Assembly (NCBI RefSeq): GCF_000019665.1
Contig: NC_010794.1
Location: forward strand, 1 to 64,000
Direction: 5' to 3'
DNA length: 64,000 bases
DNA from: Methylacidiphilum infernorum V4
Lineage (GTDB): Bacteria; Verrucomicrobiota; Verrucomicrobiia; Methylacidiphilales; Methylacidiphilaceae
Under the pieces are notes generated by a model. That model had not been told where the DNA came from and did no database searches. It was given only the letters and a program-made list of their open reading frames with translations. How positions within the stretch are numbered: position 1 is the first letter of the stretch; every line of letters begins with the position of its first letter. Made by a program: the position numbers and the translations under genes. This document shows, piece after piece, positions 27,558 through 36,580 of the stretch.

Positions 27558-28775
27558 GTGGAAAAGAAAAAGAACTTAGCAGTTCCTTTCATGGATCTGA
27601 AAAGGATTTCGGCTTTTGAAAAAAAAAGCTTGGAGGAAGCATTTTGCCGAGTGCTTGAAAGCGGCAGGTATATCCTTAGCGGGGAGGTAAAAAACTTTGA
27701 AGATTCGGTCAGCCGTTATCTCGATATTAAACATTGTATCGGGGTTTCCTCCGGAAGCGATGCTATCCTTCTTGCTTTGTTGGCATTGGGAATAGGACCC
27801 GGGGACAAAGTCCTATGTCCGACATTTACCTTTTTTGCTACGGCAGGTTCCATTGCACGCATTGGAGCTCAACCGGCCTTTGCCGATGTCTGTCCTCGGT
27901 GCTTTCAACTTTCTCCTTTTGAAGCCCAGTCAAGAATCGATTCGAATACCAGGGGAATCATCCCCGTTCATCTTTTTGGACAATGTGCGGAGATGGCCGG
28001 TTTTAAAACAATTAAAGAAAAAAATAATATTTTTATTATCGAAGACAGCGCTCAAGCTTTTGGGGCATCTCTGGGAAATAAAAAAGCGGGAGCAGTAGGG
28101 GATGTGGGCTGTTTTTCATTTTTCCCTACGAAAAATTTGGCTGCCCTTGGGGAAGCGGGGCTTGTAGTTACAGCCTCAGATGAAATAGCTCGGACGATCA
28201 GGGCCTTGAGAGTTCATGGTTCCTTTAAAGTGAAATATTCCCACGAATTAATTGGGGGTAACTTTCGCATGGACGAATTACAAGCGGCTTTTCTCGATGT
28301 TCGGTTGAATGCCGTGGATAAGCTGATCGAAGAAAGAACTAAAAATGCCCAATATTATGAACAGGCTTTCCTTTCGTCGGGCCTTGCTATTCCGTGTCCT
28401 GATCCTTGCCTTTGCCAGGCTGATCAACGCTGGGAAATGAACAACCTGGAAAAAGACGGCTGTTATCCTCTCTATCTGCCCCAAACCGTCCGGGGCAGAC
28501 ACAGCTTCAATCAGTACGTGATCAGGGTAAAGAAAGACAGGGATAAGCTGAGAGATTATCTTAAAGATCAGGGTATACAGACCGAAATCTATTATCCATT
28601 GCCCCTGCACCTTCAGCCTTGTTTTTCTTCCCTTGGTTATCAAAAGGGAGATTTCCCTATTGCCGAAAAACTTTCCCAGGAAGTTTTAGCCCTGCCCATT
28701 TTCCCGGGGATTCTAGAAGAAGAATTAGAAAGAGTAGTGAAGGGGGTTTGTCAATTTTTTGGCCGGTCTTGCTAA
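27558..28775 (+). CDS. DegT/DnrJ/EryC1/StrS aminotransferase
   Basis: PLP-dependent sugar aminotransferases of this family convert keto-sugar nucleotides to amino sugars. The 405-residue protein has VPFMDLKRI at the N-terminus, GVSSGSDAILLALLALGIG, the HLFGQCAEM block, EDSAQAFGA with the PLP-contacting Asp, and FFPTKNLAALGEAG with the Schiff-base lysine. C-terminal HLQPCF and LPIFPG elements follow. A GTG start is preceded by GGAGGA. Relative to typical 370-residue members there is an insertion of about 30 residues near 275-310. Substrate unknown; likely a surface-polysaccharide sugar. Confidence 0.9.
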   Translation: MEKKKNLAVPFMDLKRISAFEKKSLEEAFCRVLESGRYILSGEVKNFEDSVSRYLDIKHCIGVSSGSDAILLALLALGIGPGDKVLCPTFTFFATAGSIARIGAQPAFADVCPRCFQLSPFEAQSRIDSNTRGIIPVHLFGQCAEMAGFKTIKEKNNIFIIEDSAQAFGASLGNKKAGAVGDVGCFSFFPTKNLAALGEAGLVVTASDEIARTIRALRVHGSFKVKYSHELIGGNFRMDELQAAFLDVRLNAVDKLIEERTKNAQYYEQAFLSSGLAIPCPDPCLCQADQRWEMNNLEKDGCYPLYLPQTVRGRHSFNQYVIRVKKDRDKLRDYLKDQGIQTEIYYPLPLHLQPCFSSLGYQKGDFPIAEKLSQEVLALPIFPGILEEELERVVKGVCQFFGRSC

Positions 28776-28860
28776 TCTCGGTACCGAAAAAATAGCCTTA
28801 TTGTCCTTTTAAAATATTTGATCTTGTCAACAACTTTCTTTTATCGTTATCCTTTATTTC

Positions 28861-31362
28861 GTGTCGGATACCCCTCTTGATCGCATGCTTTTCCAAAACA
28901 CTCCTTTTGCAGCCGGTTGCGCAAAGAAAGCAGGGATTGTTCTAGTCCTGCTCTATGCTTTTATTACCTTTTCCTTGCAACTGTTCGCCCAAGAAGAGAC
29001 AACCGAAGAGGAACAAAAAGTTCCCCCGGGACAGATTCCCGTGGAAATTACCGCAGAAGAAACGCATTTTGTCGGAAATATCGCAGTAGCAAGAGGTAAT
29101 GCGGTTGCCCATTATGGAGAGACGGATATTTATGCCGACCAGATAAGCTACGATTCGCTAAAAAGAGAAGTCATAGCCGATGGTAATGCAAGAGTATACA
29201 CCGAAAAGAGAGTCTTTCGAGCTTCCCACATCGTCTATAACCTGGATACTAAAGCGATCACGGCTCAAAACTGGTCGCTTTTCGATACTCCTCTTTTATC
29301 CTCCGGGCAGACATTAACCACTCCGGAAGAAGATCATTACCATGTTGAAAACGGTATGTTTACCGTGGAGAACAGGGAGCATCCTTATCTTCAAACTAAA
29401 GCTAAAACCATTGATATTTATGCCAACGATAAGATCGTCATGAAAAATGTGACGGTATACATGGGCAAAATTCCCGTTCTTTGGCTTCCCATTATCAGCC
29501 AGCCTTTAAACAGCGAGGAAAGTACTTATAACATCATTCCCGGAGAAAGGTCTTATTGGGGATGGTTTGTGACTTTTACTTACAACTACAAGTTTAGTGA
29601 AAAAGCAGCAGCTACCTTTCAACTGGATTATAGATCCTTGAGAGGCCCTGGAGTAGGGGCGATCCTTAAGTTTATTCCCAGTGAGGGAGGGACAGGTTTC
29701 CTAAGGACTTATTATGCCAACGATCTTGACTACCAGCTTAATCCCACCTCCCTTCCTCGATTTGACGTGGGTCCTAACCGAGGAATGTTTAATTTGGCCA
29801 TGAAAATGCCTTTGACCCAGGAATTTACTCTTTCTACGGATATCAATTACTGGACGGATCCCTATATCATGGAGGACTTTCTTTGGAATACTTACATGTA
29901 TAACCGGCAGCCTGACAACATGGCTTGGCTGAATTATTACAATCCTAATTTTAGTGCCGATCTTTTAGTAAGAGATAACTTGATGCCCTTTTTCAATTCT
30001 ATAAACCGCCTCCCCGAGCTTTCCATCATGACCAACCGCACCCGGATTTTCAATACCCCTATTGCCTACCAATCCCGGTATAGCGTGGTGAATTTCGAAG
30101 AGCAATTTTCGAATCTTAACTTTACCCCGGGCAATATCTTCGGCCTTTTTTATCCATGGCAACCTCTCAACCGTTTTGTTTTTCCTTTGGCCAGGACCCA
30201 AACCCTGAGCCCTCAGCAGCTTCTTTCCTTGCCTGCACCCTACTACCTGAGCAATTATGGGGGATATCGGTGGGATACCTACCAAGAACTGAGCTATCCT
30301 AAAGAATATTTTCATTGGCTTTCGGTTACGCCCCGTATTGGATTTGAAGGGACATATTGGAGTGACCAGAATGTCTTAAGCATGGTTCCAACCGCCAGTC
30401 GGTTAGATTTTAGCAGGGCTCTTTTTGTAGCCGGTCTTGAAAGTTCATTCAAACTTTCTAAAGTTTGGGAAGACGTCGAGCTGTCTGCCTTGGGGATCCA
30501 TGGAATAAGGCATGTCATTCAACCCTTTATGAATTTTCAGTATATCCCCAATCCCTATGATAATCCGTATCAAGTTTTAGGTTTCGATAACTTCATGCCC
30601 ACGATTACTCCTCCCGTGATCAACCTTATGAATTATCCTTCGATCGACTCCCTTTTTGGAATGACTTACTTAAGGACGGGAATCCGGCAGAGGATTCAAA
30701 CCAAGAGGGATGGGAGCACATATAACCTTGCGGATTTTACGGTGTTTGTGGATGCCAACTGGGATAGAAAATACAACCAGCTTTTAATTCCCATGAGCGA
30801 CACCGTAGACGAGGTCTATGGGGTGGTCGATTTTAACCCGGTTCCTTGGATAAACTTGCATTCTGATATTGCGTTGCCGACATGTGATCTAGGATACACC
30901 AACTGGACTACCGCCATCACTTACCAGTTTCATCGAGCCAACGACCTTACTTTTGGTTATTCCTATTTGGATAACGTGCAGGTACCGGTTAGCTTTCTCC
31001 CCATTCCGTTGACGGGTACATTTCCTGCCCTTGTTAATGGGGTACCCAACTTGAATGGATCGATACTCACCGCTTATTCACAGGCCTTTATTGGATTGCA
31101 GAACACCGTTTTCGTTTCTGATTTTTGGAGGATAAACAAGGATTGGCAGGTCATGGGGATGATTACTTATCAAGGAACAGGAAGTTACATACCCTTTGAA
31201 AATTTTACCATTTATAGAGATCTCCAAGACTGGGTATTTTCTTTTAATTTCCAAAACATCATGTTTCCGGGTAGTCCATCGATGCAAATGTATTACATCG
31301 CTTTTACCTTAAAGGCATTCCCATCGCTCAAGGTTGACTATGGTTGGGGAAATGGCATGTGA
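28861..31362 (+). CDS. lptD: LPS-assembly outer membrane protein LptD
   Basis: LptD forms the outer-membrane barrel that inserts lipopolysaccharide. The 833-residue protein has an N-terminal signal segment (GIVLVLLYAFITFSLQLFA), a periplasmic OstA-like jellyroll (ITAEETHFVGNIAVARGNAV, YDSLKREVIADGNARVYTE) and a long C-terminal region rich in aromatic, alternating residues that fits a beta-barrel. The conserved interior strand PYYxxIxPxx type motif reads VLWLPIISQP here. The GTG at 28861 is used; ATG 28885 is an alternative. It shows that the organism has an LPS-bearing outer membrane. The 3' end overlaps the opposite gene by 35 bases. Confidence 0.88.
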   Translation: MSDTPLDRMLFQNTPFAAGCAKKAGIVLVLLYAFITFSLQLFAQEETTEEEQKVPPGQIPVEITAEETHFVGNIAVARGNAVAHYGETDIYADQISYDSLKREVIADGNARVYTEKRVFRASHIVYNLDTKAITAQNWSLFDTPLLSSGQTLTTPEEDHYHVENGMFTVENREHPYLQTKAKTIDIYANDKIVMKNVTVYMGKIPVLWLPIISQPLNSEESTYNIIPGERSYWGWFVTFTYNYKFSEKAAATFQLDYRSLRGPGVGAILKFIPSEGGTGFLRTYYANDLDYQLNPTSLPRFDVGPNRGMFNLAMKMPLTQEFTLSTDINYWTDPYIMEDFLWNTYMYNRQPDNMAWLNYYNPNFSADLLVRDNLMPFFNSINRLPELSIMTNRTRIFNTPIAYQSRYSVVNFEEQFSNLNFTPGNIFGLFYPWQPLNRFVFPLARTQTLSPQQLLSLPAPYYLSNYGGYRWDTYQELSYPKEYFHWLSVTPRIGFEGTYWSDQNVLSMVPTASRLDFSRALFVAGLESSFKLSKVWEDVELSALGIHGIRHVIQPFMNFQYIPNPYDNPYQVLGFDNFMPTITPPVINLMNYPSIDSLFGMTYLRTGIRQRIQTKRDGSTYNLADFTVFVDANWDRKYNQLLIPMSDTVDEVYGVVDFNPVPWINLHSDIALPTCDLGYTNWTTAITYQFHRANDLTFGYSYLDNVQVPVSFLPIPLTGTFPALVNGVPNLNGSILTAYSQAFIGLQNTVFVSDFWRINKDWQVMGMITYQGTGSYIPFENFTIYRDLQDWVFSFNFQNIMFPGSPSMQMYYIAFTLKAFPSLKVDYGWGNGM

Positions 31363-31915
31363 GAGATTCTGGAGGTTGTGAAAATTCCGTGGGAAGGCCG
31401 TCAATACTCTTGGCGTTTTTTTCCAGCCAGTATTTTCGTATGCCCTTTTCTCCTTTCTTATTTGACCAGCGGATAAGCTCTTCTCTGTTTCCCATGAATT
31501 GAAATAAAGGAACGCCAAATCCACAGGAAGTGCTCACCAAATCGACGGACATTTCGATAATCTGCCTTGAACCGGGAAGCGAAGGGAAACGGCCGATCAA
31601 TTCTTCCCACCTTTTTTCCCATGGATGGATCGCTTTGCCTTTTCCATAAAGCCTCAAAATCAGGGGAGCCCCTTCGAAAGAACAAAACATCAGAGTTATG
31701 CGCCCATCGACTTGAAGATGGGCAGCGGTCTCATTCCCACTTCCGGTCAGGTTGAGCCAGAGGAGCTTTTGAGGGCTCAAAATGCGCAGGGTATCCAGAC
31801 CTTTTGGAGAAATATTAATTCGACTGGAAGAGGTAGCCGTGGCCACAAAAAAAATTTTTTGACCGAGTATAAAATCTTTCAGTTCAGGAGTAATTTCCTT
31901 GTAGCTTTTTCCCAT
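31328..31915 (-). CDS. Pyridoxamine 5'-phosphate oxidase-related flavin-binding protein
   Basis: A 195-residue protein of the PNPOx-like split-barrel family: YKEITPELKDFILGQKIFFV, NISPKGLDTLRIL, LNLTGSGNETAAHLQ and the block GRITLMFCSFEGAPLILRLYG are typical of this group, which binds FMN or F420. The last 60 or so residues (GIRKYWLEKNAKSIDGLP) also occur in this subfamily. Substrate unknown. It is downstream of kdpC on the same strand with a 3-base gap, so it may be read from the kdp transcript, and its end overlaps lptD. Confidence 0.83.
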   Translation of the reverse strand: MGKSYKEITPELKDFILGQKIFFVATATSSSRINISPKGLDTLRILSPQKLLWLNLTGSGNETAAHLQVDGRITLMFCSFEGAPLILRLYGKGKAIHPWEKRWEELIGRFPSLPGSRQIIEMSVDLVSTSCGFGVPLFQFMGNREELIRWSNKKGEKGIRKYWLEKNAKSIDGLPTEFSQPPESLTCHFPNHSQP

Positions 31916-31918
31916 GGT

Positions 31919-32512
31919 TTAATAACCTATCTTTTTTGGATAGCGTTTGTCGAGTTCAAGATTGAGCAGGAGCACATTCACCACCCGTTCACCCAGTATC
32001 CCCCAAGTGGGAGCCTCCGTATGTTTGCGCAGCAGCTCTTCGATGGACTTTGGATCTGCTTTCCTTTCGTGGGCGACTCGGGGAACTTGAAGAAGGCCGT
32101 TTTCAAAGCTGATATGAGGGTCTAAACCACTTGCCGATGCACAGACCGCATCGGAAGGAACAGGGGTTGTGGGAGAAAGGGCGTTTTCCTTTCTATATCT
32201 TAGCGTCCTTTCTCTTAGGGTATCGATCAAGGCTAAGGAAGAGGGAGCGAGATTTGAGCCTCCAGAACTCAAGCCATCATAGTCTGAAGCTGAAGGCCTG
32301 GAATGAAAATACCAGGGGGAGTCGAATTTCTGGCCTATCAAGGCCGAACCGATTACATTTCCCGTTGCATCTTTAATCAAGCTTCCTTCAGATTGGTAAG
32401 GGAAAAAAATTTTCCCAACGATAAAAACAGCAAGAGGATAGAGCCCGCCAAGGAGAAGGGTTAACAAGAAGGTGATTTTTAAAGAAAGGATCAACAAAGA
32501 AAATATTTTCAT
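31919..32512 (-). CDS. kdpC: Potassium-transporting ATPase subunit KdpC
   Basis: KdpC is the single-span subunit that helps the high-affinity K+ pump KdpFABC bind and couple. The 197-residue protein has one N-terminal membrane helix ([23 protein letters not shown]), [26 protein letters not shown] and [15 protein letters not shown], all diagnostic blocks of KdpC. It is the last kdp gene, 9 bases after kdpB. Confidence 0.95.
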
Positions 32513-32521
32513 GGCAAGAAG

Positions 32522-34567
32522 CTAGGCAAGATGGAGAAAAAATAACAACTCGTCGATGATTTTTATCCCGATAAAGGGGGCGATGATCCCCCCAAGTCCA
32601 TAAATTAAAATATTTTTGATCAAGAGTGCCTCGGATGAAATCGTTTTTAGTTTGACGCCTTTCAGGGCAATGGGGATGAGTGAAACAATGATAAGAGCAT
32701 TAAATATAACGGCACTGAGAATGGCGCTTTCGGGAGTACGCAGGTGCATAATGTTAAGGGGAGAGATTTCAGGAAAGGTGGAGATGAGCATGGCAGGAAT
32801 GATGGCAAAATATTTAGCCACGTCATTGGCGATGCTAAAAGTGGTTAATGCTCCCCGGGTGATGAGAAGTTGTTTGCCGATTTCAACAATTTCTATGAGT
32901 TTCGTCGGATTGCTATCGAGATCAACCATGTTTCCCGCCTCTCTTGCCGCTTGAGTTCCTGTGTTCATGGCCACTCCCACATCGGCTTGGGCTAAAGCGG
33001 GAGCATCATTTGTCCCATCCCCGGCCATGGCAACAAGATGGCCTTGGGCTTGTTCTTGCCTGATCCTTTTAAGCTTTTGTTCAGGAGTGACTTGGGCCAT
33101 GAAATCGTCTACCCCCGCTTCTGCTGCTATAGCCGCTGCCGTCAGGGGGTTATCACCCGTGATCATGATGGTTTTAATGCCCATTTTCCTGAGCCTTGCA
33201 AAACGCTCCCGGATTCCTCCTTTGACGATGTCCTTAAGCTCAATGACCCCAAGTACCTCTTTGCCTTCAACGACGACTAGAGGAGTTCCCCCGGTTTTGG
33301 CTACTGTTGCGACAATTTCTTTTACCGGCTGGGGGAATGTGCCCCCTGTCTCCTGCAAATATTCTTCAATGGCATCCATTGCCCCTTTGCGTATTTTTCT
33401 TTCGCAACAGGAGCCGTCGGCAGAATAAAAATCGACACCACTCATACGGGTTTTGGCGGAGAAAGGAATGAACTTGGCGCGGTTGTCGAGCACTTCCCTG
33501 CCTCTTAATCCATGTTTTTCTTTCGCCAAGATAACAATCGATCTTCCTTCGGGAGTTTCATCGGCAAGGCTGGCCAGTTGTGCAGCATCGACAAGCCTAA
33601 AATGATCTATGCCCGGCGCAGGTATAAATTGGGTAGCCATGCGGTTGCCAAGGGTAATCGTGCCCGTTTTATCAAGCAGAAGCACATCGATATCGCCGGC
33701 GGCTTCCACCGCTCGGCCGCTGGTAGCTATGACGTTATGCTGGACCAGCCTATCGATCCCTGCAATACCGATAGCACTGAGCAATCCCCCGATAGTTGTA
33801 GGGATCAGGCAAACCATCAGGCTCGATAAGATGGGAATCGATACGGGAAGATGGGAATATTTTAAAAAGGGAACAAGAGTAAGGACAACCAATAAGAAGA
33901 TAAAGGTTAGAGAAGCCAAGAGTATGGTCAAAGCAATTTCGTTAGGGGTTTTTTGTCTTTTTGCCCCTTCAACCATATCGATCATCCGGTCCAGGAAAGT
34001 GTTTCCCGGCTCAGAAGTAATTCTTATGACAATCCGATCGCTGATTACCCTTGTGCCCCCTGTAACCGCACTTCTATCTCCACCGCTTTCTCGGATTACA
34101 GGTGCAGACTCCCCGGTTATGGCTGATTCATCTACCGTTGCAGCCCCTTCTATCACTTCGCCATCCGAAGGGATCGTATCTCCGGCCACGCAAACGACGA
34201 TGTCACCTTTTTTTAGCTCTTGGGCATTGACCATTTCTTCTTTTCCATTAACGAGCTTTTTGGCGACCGTGATCGTCCTACTCTTTTTTAAACTCTCTGC
34301 TTGGGCTTTCCCTCGACTTTCGGCTATCGCCTCGGCAAAATTGGCAAACAAAACGGTAAACCATAACCAGAGACAGATCTGGGAAGTAAAAAGGAGAGGT
34401 TCGGAGGAACGGGGAATTTCAATCGTGGTCACCAAGGCCCCGATTTCGGTTACGAAAATGACCGGGTTTTTCCAAAGGCTAAGAGGATTGAGTTTAAAAA
34501 AAGCATCTTTGATAGCCTCAAGAATAAGGGAATAATTCCAGAAAGAAGGAGACTTTAAAGTTTTCAT
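32522..34567 (-). CDS. kdpB: Potassium-transporting P-type ATPase KdpB
   Basis: KdpB hydrolyses ATP to drive high-affinity K+ uptake. The 681 residues contain the P-type motifs in order: [13 protein letters not shown] (actuator TGES), [14 protein letters not shown] with the phosphorylated Asp, KTRMSGVDF in the nucleotide domain, [14 protein letters not shown] and [18 protein letters not shown]. Seven membrane segments are spread as in the family. Length is normal. A long open frame on the opposite strand is a shadow of this gene. It is 3 bases from kdpA. Confidence 0.97.
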   Translation of the reverse strand: MKTLKSPSFWNYSLILEAIKDAFFKLNPLSLWKNPVIFVTEIGALVTTIEIPRSSEPLLFTSQICLWLWFTVLFANFAEAIAESRGKAQAESLKKSRTITVAKKLVNGKEEMVNAQELKKGDIVVCVAGDTIPSDGEVIEGAATVDESAITGESAPVIRESGGDRSAVTGGTRVISDRIVIRITSEPGNTFLDRMIDMVEGAKRQKTPNEIALTILLASLTFIFLLVVLTLVPFLKYSHLPVSIPILSSLMVCLIPTTIGGLLSAIGIAGIDRLVQHNVIATSGRAVEAAGDIDVLLLDKTGTITLGNRMATQFIPAPGIDHFRLVDAAQLASLADETPEGRSIVILAKEKHGLRGREVLDNRAKFIPFSAKTRMSGVDFYSADGSCCERKIRKGAMDAIEEYLQETGGTFPQPVKEIVATVAKTGGTPLVVVEGKEVLGVIELKDIVKGGIRERFARLRKMGIKTIMITGDNPLTAAAIAAEAGVDDFMAQVTPEQKLKRIRQEQAQGHLVAMAGDGTNDAPALAQADVGVAMNTGTQAAREAGNMVDLDSNPTKLIEIVEIGKQLLITRGALTTFSIANDVAKYFAIIPAMLISTFPEISPLNIMHLRTPESAILSAVIFNALIIVSLIPIALKGVKLKTISSEALLIKNILIYGLGGIIAPFIGIKIIDELLFFLHLA

Positions 34568-34570
34568 CTT

Positions 34571-36295
34571 TTAAAAGGATTTCCCCATCCCGATCATAAA
34601 ATGTTCCAGAATAGGACCAACGGTAAGGGCGGGAAAGAAGTTGAGGGCAGCCAGAAGAAAAATCGTTGCGCCAAGAACGAAAATAAACAGCCACCCTCCT
34701 GTAGGGAAAACCGTTTGACTGGCGTAGCGTTTCTGGTTGGCAAGGGAACCGGCTATAGCAAGAATGGGAATAAGAACAAAGTATCTTCCCAAAAACATGG
34801 CTACACCAAGGAGAAGGGCAAAGGGCTTTGAAGTCGCATTCAAACCTCCGAAAGCACTTCCGTTGTTTTCCGTGGTTGAGGTAAAGGCGTAAAGGACCTC
34901 GGTCAGGCCATGAGGCCCTTTATTGCCCAGTGCCGCAGTCCCCCACGAAGAATTCAAAGCCAAGGCGGATAACCCAAGGATGAGGACATACTGGATCATA
35001 AGAGCCAAAACCGCCATCTTGATCTCGTAGCTTCCGATCCTTTTCCCCAAGTACCCCGGTGTGCGGCCGATCATAAGGCCAAAGAGAAATACCGAGAGAA
35101 TGACAAAAAGAAGAATGCCGTATAAACCGGAACCGACTCCTCCGAAGATCAGTTCTCCAAGCCCCATGTTGAATAAAGGGATCATCCCTGCAAGGGGTTG
35201 AAAGGAATCATGCAGGGAATTTACGGCCCCGCAGGAAGCCAGTGTGGTCACGGAGGCAAAAAAGCTCGAATCGAATATTCCAAAACGCATTTCTTTGCCT
35301 TCCATGTTGAGCTGGTTTTTAATACCGAGGCTGCTAAAAAGGGGGTTCCCCGCCTGTTCAAAGATAAAGCAACTTAGGGTCAGGATGAGAAAACAGAAGG
35401 TCATTGTCAGCCAGATAGACCACCCATGACCCAGTTTTTTGCAGCTCAGGCCAAAGTAGTAAGTGAGCGCACTGGGAATGAGGAAAATGGAAAGCATTTC
35501 TACAAAATTAGAAAGCGGGGTAGGATTTTCGTAAGGGTGAGCGGAATTGGCGTTTAAGAATCCTCCCCCGTTGGTTCCAAGGAGCTTAATGGCTTCTTGG
35601 GAAGCGATAGGTCCTTGTGGAAGTTTAACGGGTAAGTTTGCCAAAGAACTTTTTAGCTCAAGGGGAATATAGGAAACATAGGCATTGAAATTTTGAGGAA
35701 CTCCTTGAGAAAGGAGAATGATCGCTATAAAAAGAGATAGGGGCAGGAGCAGATAATAGTGGATCCGGATAAGATCCACCCAGCAGTTCCCTACAGTTTT
35801 CATCTCGGTTCGTACAATGCCTCTTACCAATGCGGCTGCGGCGGCAATCCCGGTTGCAGCCGAAGTGAAGTTGGGCACGGCAAGGCCAAACATTTGGGCA
35901 AAGTAAGAAACTTGCTTTTCCGGGACGTAAGATTGCCAGTTGGTGTTAGTTGCAAAACTGATAGCGGTATTGAAGGCTATATGGGGAGCCATCGGTCCGA
36001 TTTTTTCGGGGTTTAGGGGAAGTATAGACTGTAATCTAAGAATAAGATAGCTCACCAGAATGCCGACAAAATTAAAGCAGAGAAGGCCAACGGCATATTC
36101 AATCCAACTTTGCTCTTTTGATCTGTCGATGGAACAGAGCTTGTAAGTCAAGTTTTCCAAGGGTTTTAAGATTGGATCGAAAACCGTTTTGCCCTCTTTA
36201 TCGAGAACTTTATAAAGGTGAGTTCCAAGAGGTATGTTTAATACCGCAAGCAAGGCGATGAACAATCCAAGTTCTATCCCTGGAGAAGTATTCAT
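34571..36295 (-). CDS. kdpA: Potassium-transporting ATPase K+-binding subunit KdpA
   Basis: KdpA is the membrane subunit that selects K+, related to K+ channels. The 574 residues have about ten membrane segments and conserved pore-loop blocks such as FNTAISFATNTNWQSY, LGTNGGGFLNANSAHPYENP, TTLASCGAVNSLHDS and TSTTENNGSAFGGLN. Length is slightly above the enterobacterial protein. It follows kdpF by 13 bases. No kdpD/kdpE sensor-regulator genes appear in the window. Confidence 0.97.
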   Translation of the reverse strand: MNTSPGIELGLFIALLAVLNIPLGTHLYKVLDKEGKTVFDPILKPLENLTYKLCSIDRSKEQSWIEYAVGLLCFNFVGILVSYLILRLQSILPLNPEKIGPMAPHIAFNTAISFATNTNWQSYVPEKQVSYFAQMFGLAVPNFTSAATGIAAAAALVRGIVRTEMKTVGNCWVDLIRIHYYLLLPLSLFIAIILLSQGVPQNFNAYVSYIPLELKSSLANLPVKLPQGPIASQEAIKLLGTNGGGFLNANSAHPYENPTPLSNFVEMLSIFLIPSALTYYFGLSCKKLGHGWSIWLTMTFCFLILTLSCFIFEQAGNPLFSSLGIKNQLNMEGKEMRFGIFDSSFFASVTTLASCGAVNSLHDSFQPLAGMIPLFNMGLGELIFGGVGSGLYGILLFVILSVFLFGLMIGRTPGYLGKRIGSYEIKMAVLALMIQYVLILGLSALALNSSWGTAALGNKGPHGLTEVLYAFTSTTENNGSAFGGLNATSKPFALLLGVAMFLGRYFVLIPILAIAGSLANQKRYASQTVFPTGGWLFIFVLGATIFLLAALNFFPALTVGPILEHFMIGMGKSF

Positions 36296-36308
36296 GTTGT
36301 AATGGGCT

Positions 36309-36389
36309 CTAAAATTTCTCAGGCCATAGGATTACGGCCAACAAGTAAATGAGAAGACAGATCGAAAGGCAAAGCAGAAAAACAAGCAT
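36309..36389 (-). CDS. kdpF: Small K+-transporting ATPase subunit KdpF
   Basis: A 26-residue open frame lies just upstream of kdpA, 13 bases from its start. It encodes a single hydrophobic helix (MLVFLLCLSICLLIY, continuing LLAVILWPEKF) ending in the Pro-Glu-x-Phe pattern typical of KdpF, a peptide that stabilises the KdpABC complex. Position, size, hydrophobic character and C-terminal pattern all agree. The start codon is ATG at 36389. About 190 non-coding bases separate it from priA and should contain the kdp promoter; I recognised no riboswitch there. Confidence 0.85.
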   Translation of the reverse strand: MLVFLLCLSICLLIYLLAVILWPEKF

Positions 36390-36580
36390 AGGTGAAGAGC
36401 GAACCTTACAACATTCTTTATATTTTTTCGCATCCCATACAATAGAATAGGCTAATTAAAAAAAGCATAACAAAGAAACATAGCATAAGGAAATCGCTCA
36501 TAAGCTAATAGTAGTTATTTTTGTCTTGTTGAGGAGTTAAAAGATTTGGAGAAGATATAAAAATTGTATAAAAATGAAAG

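Noticed and set aside
33609-34535. A 308-codon open frame antisense to kdpB
   Set aside because: kdpB has all P-type ATPase motifs on the opposite strand and the antisense translation has no recognisable domain; it is a shadow.
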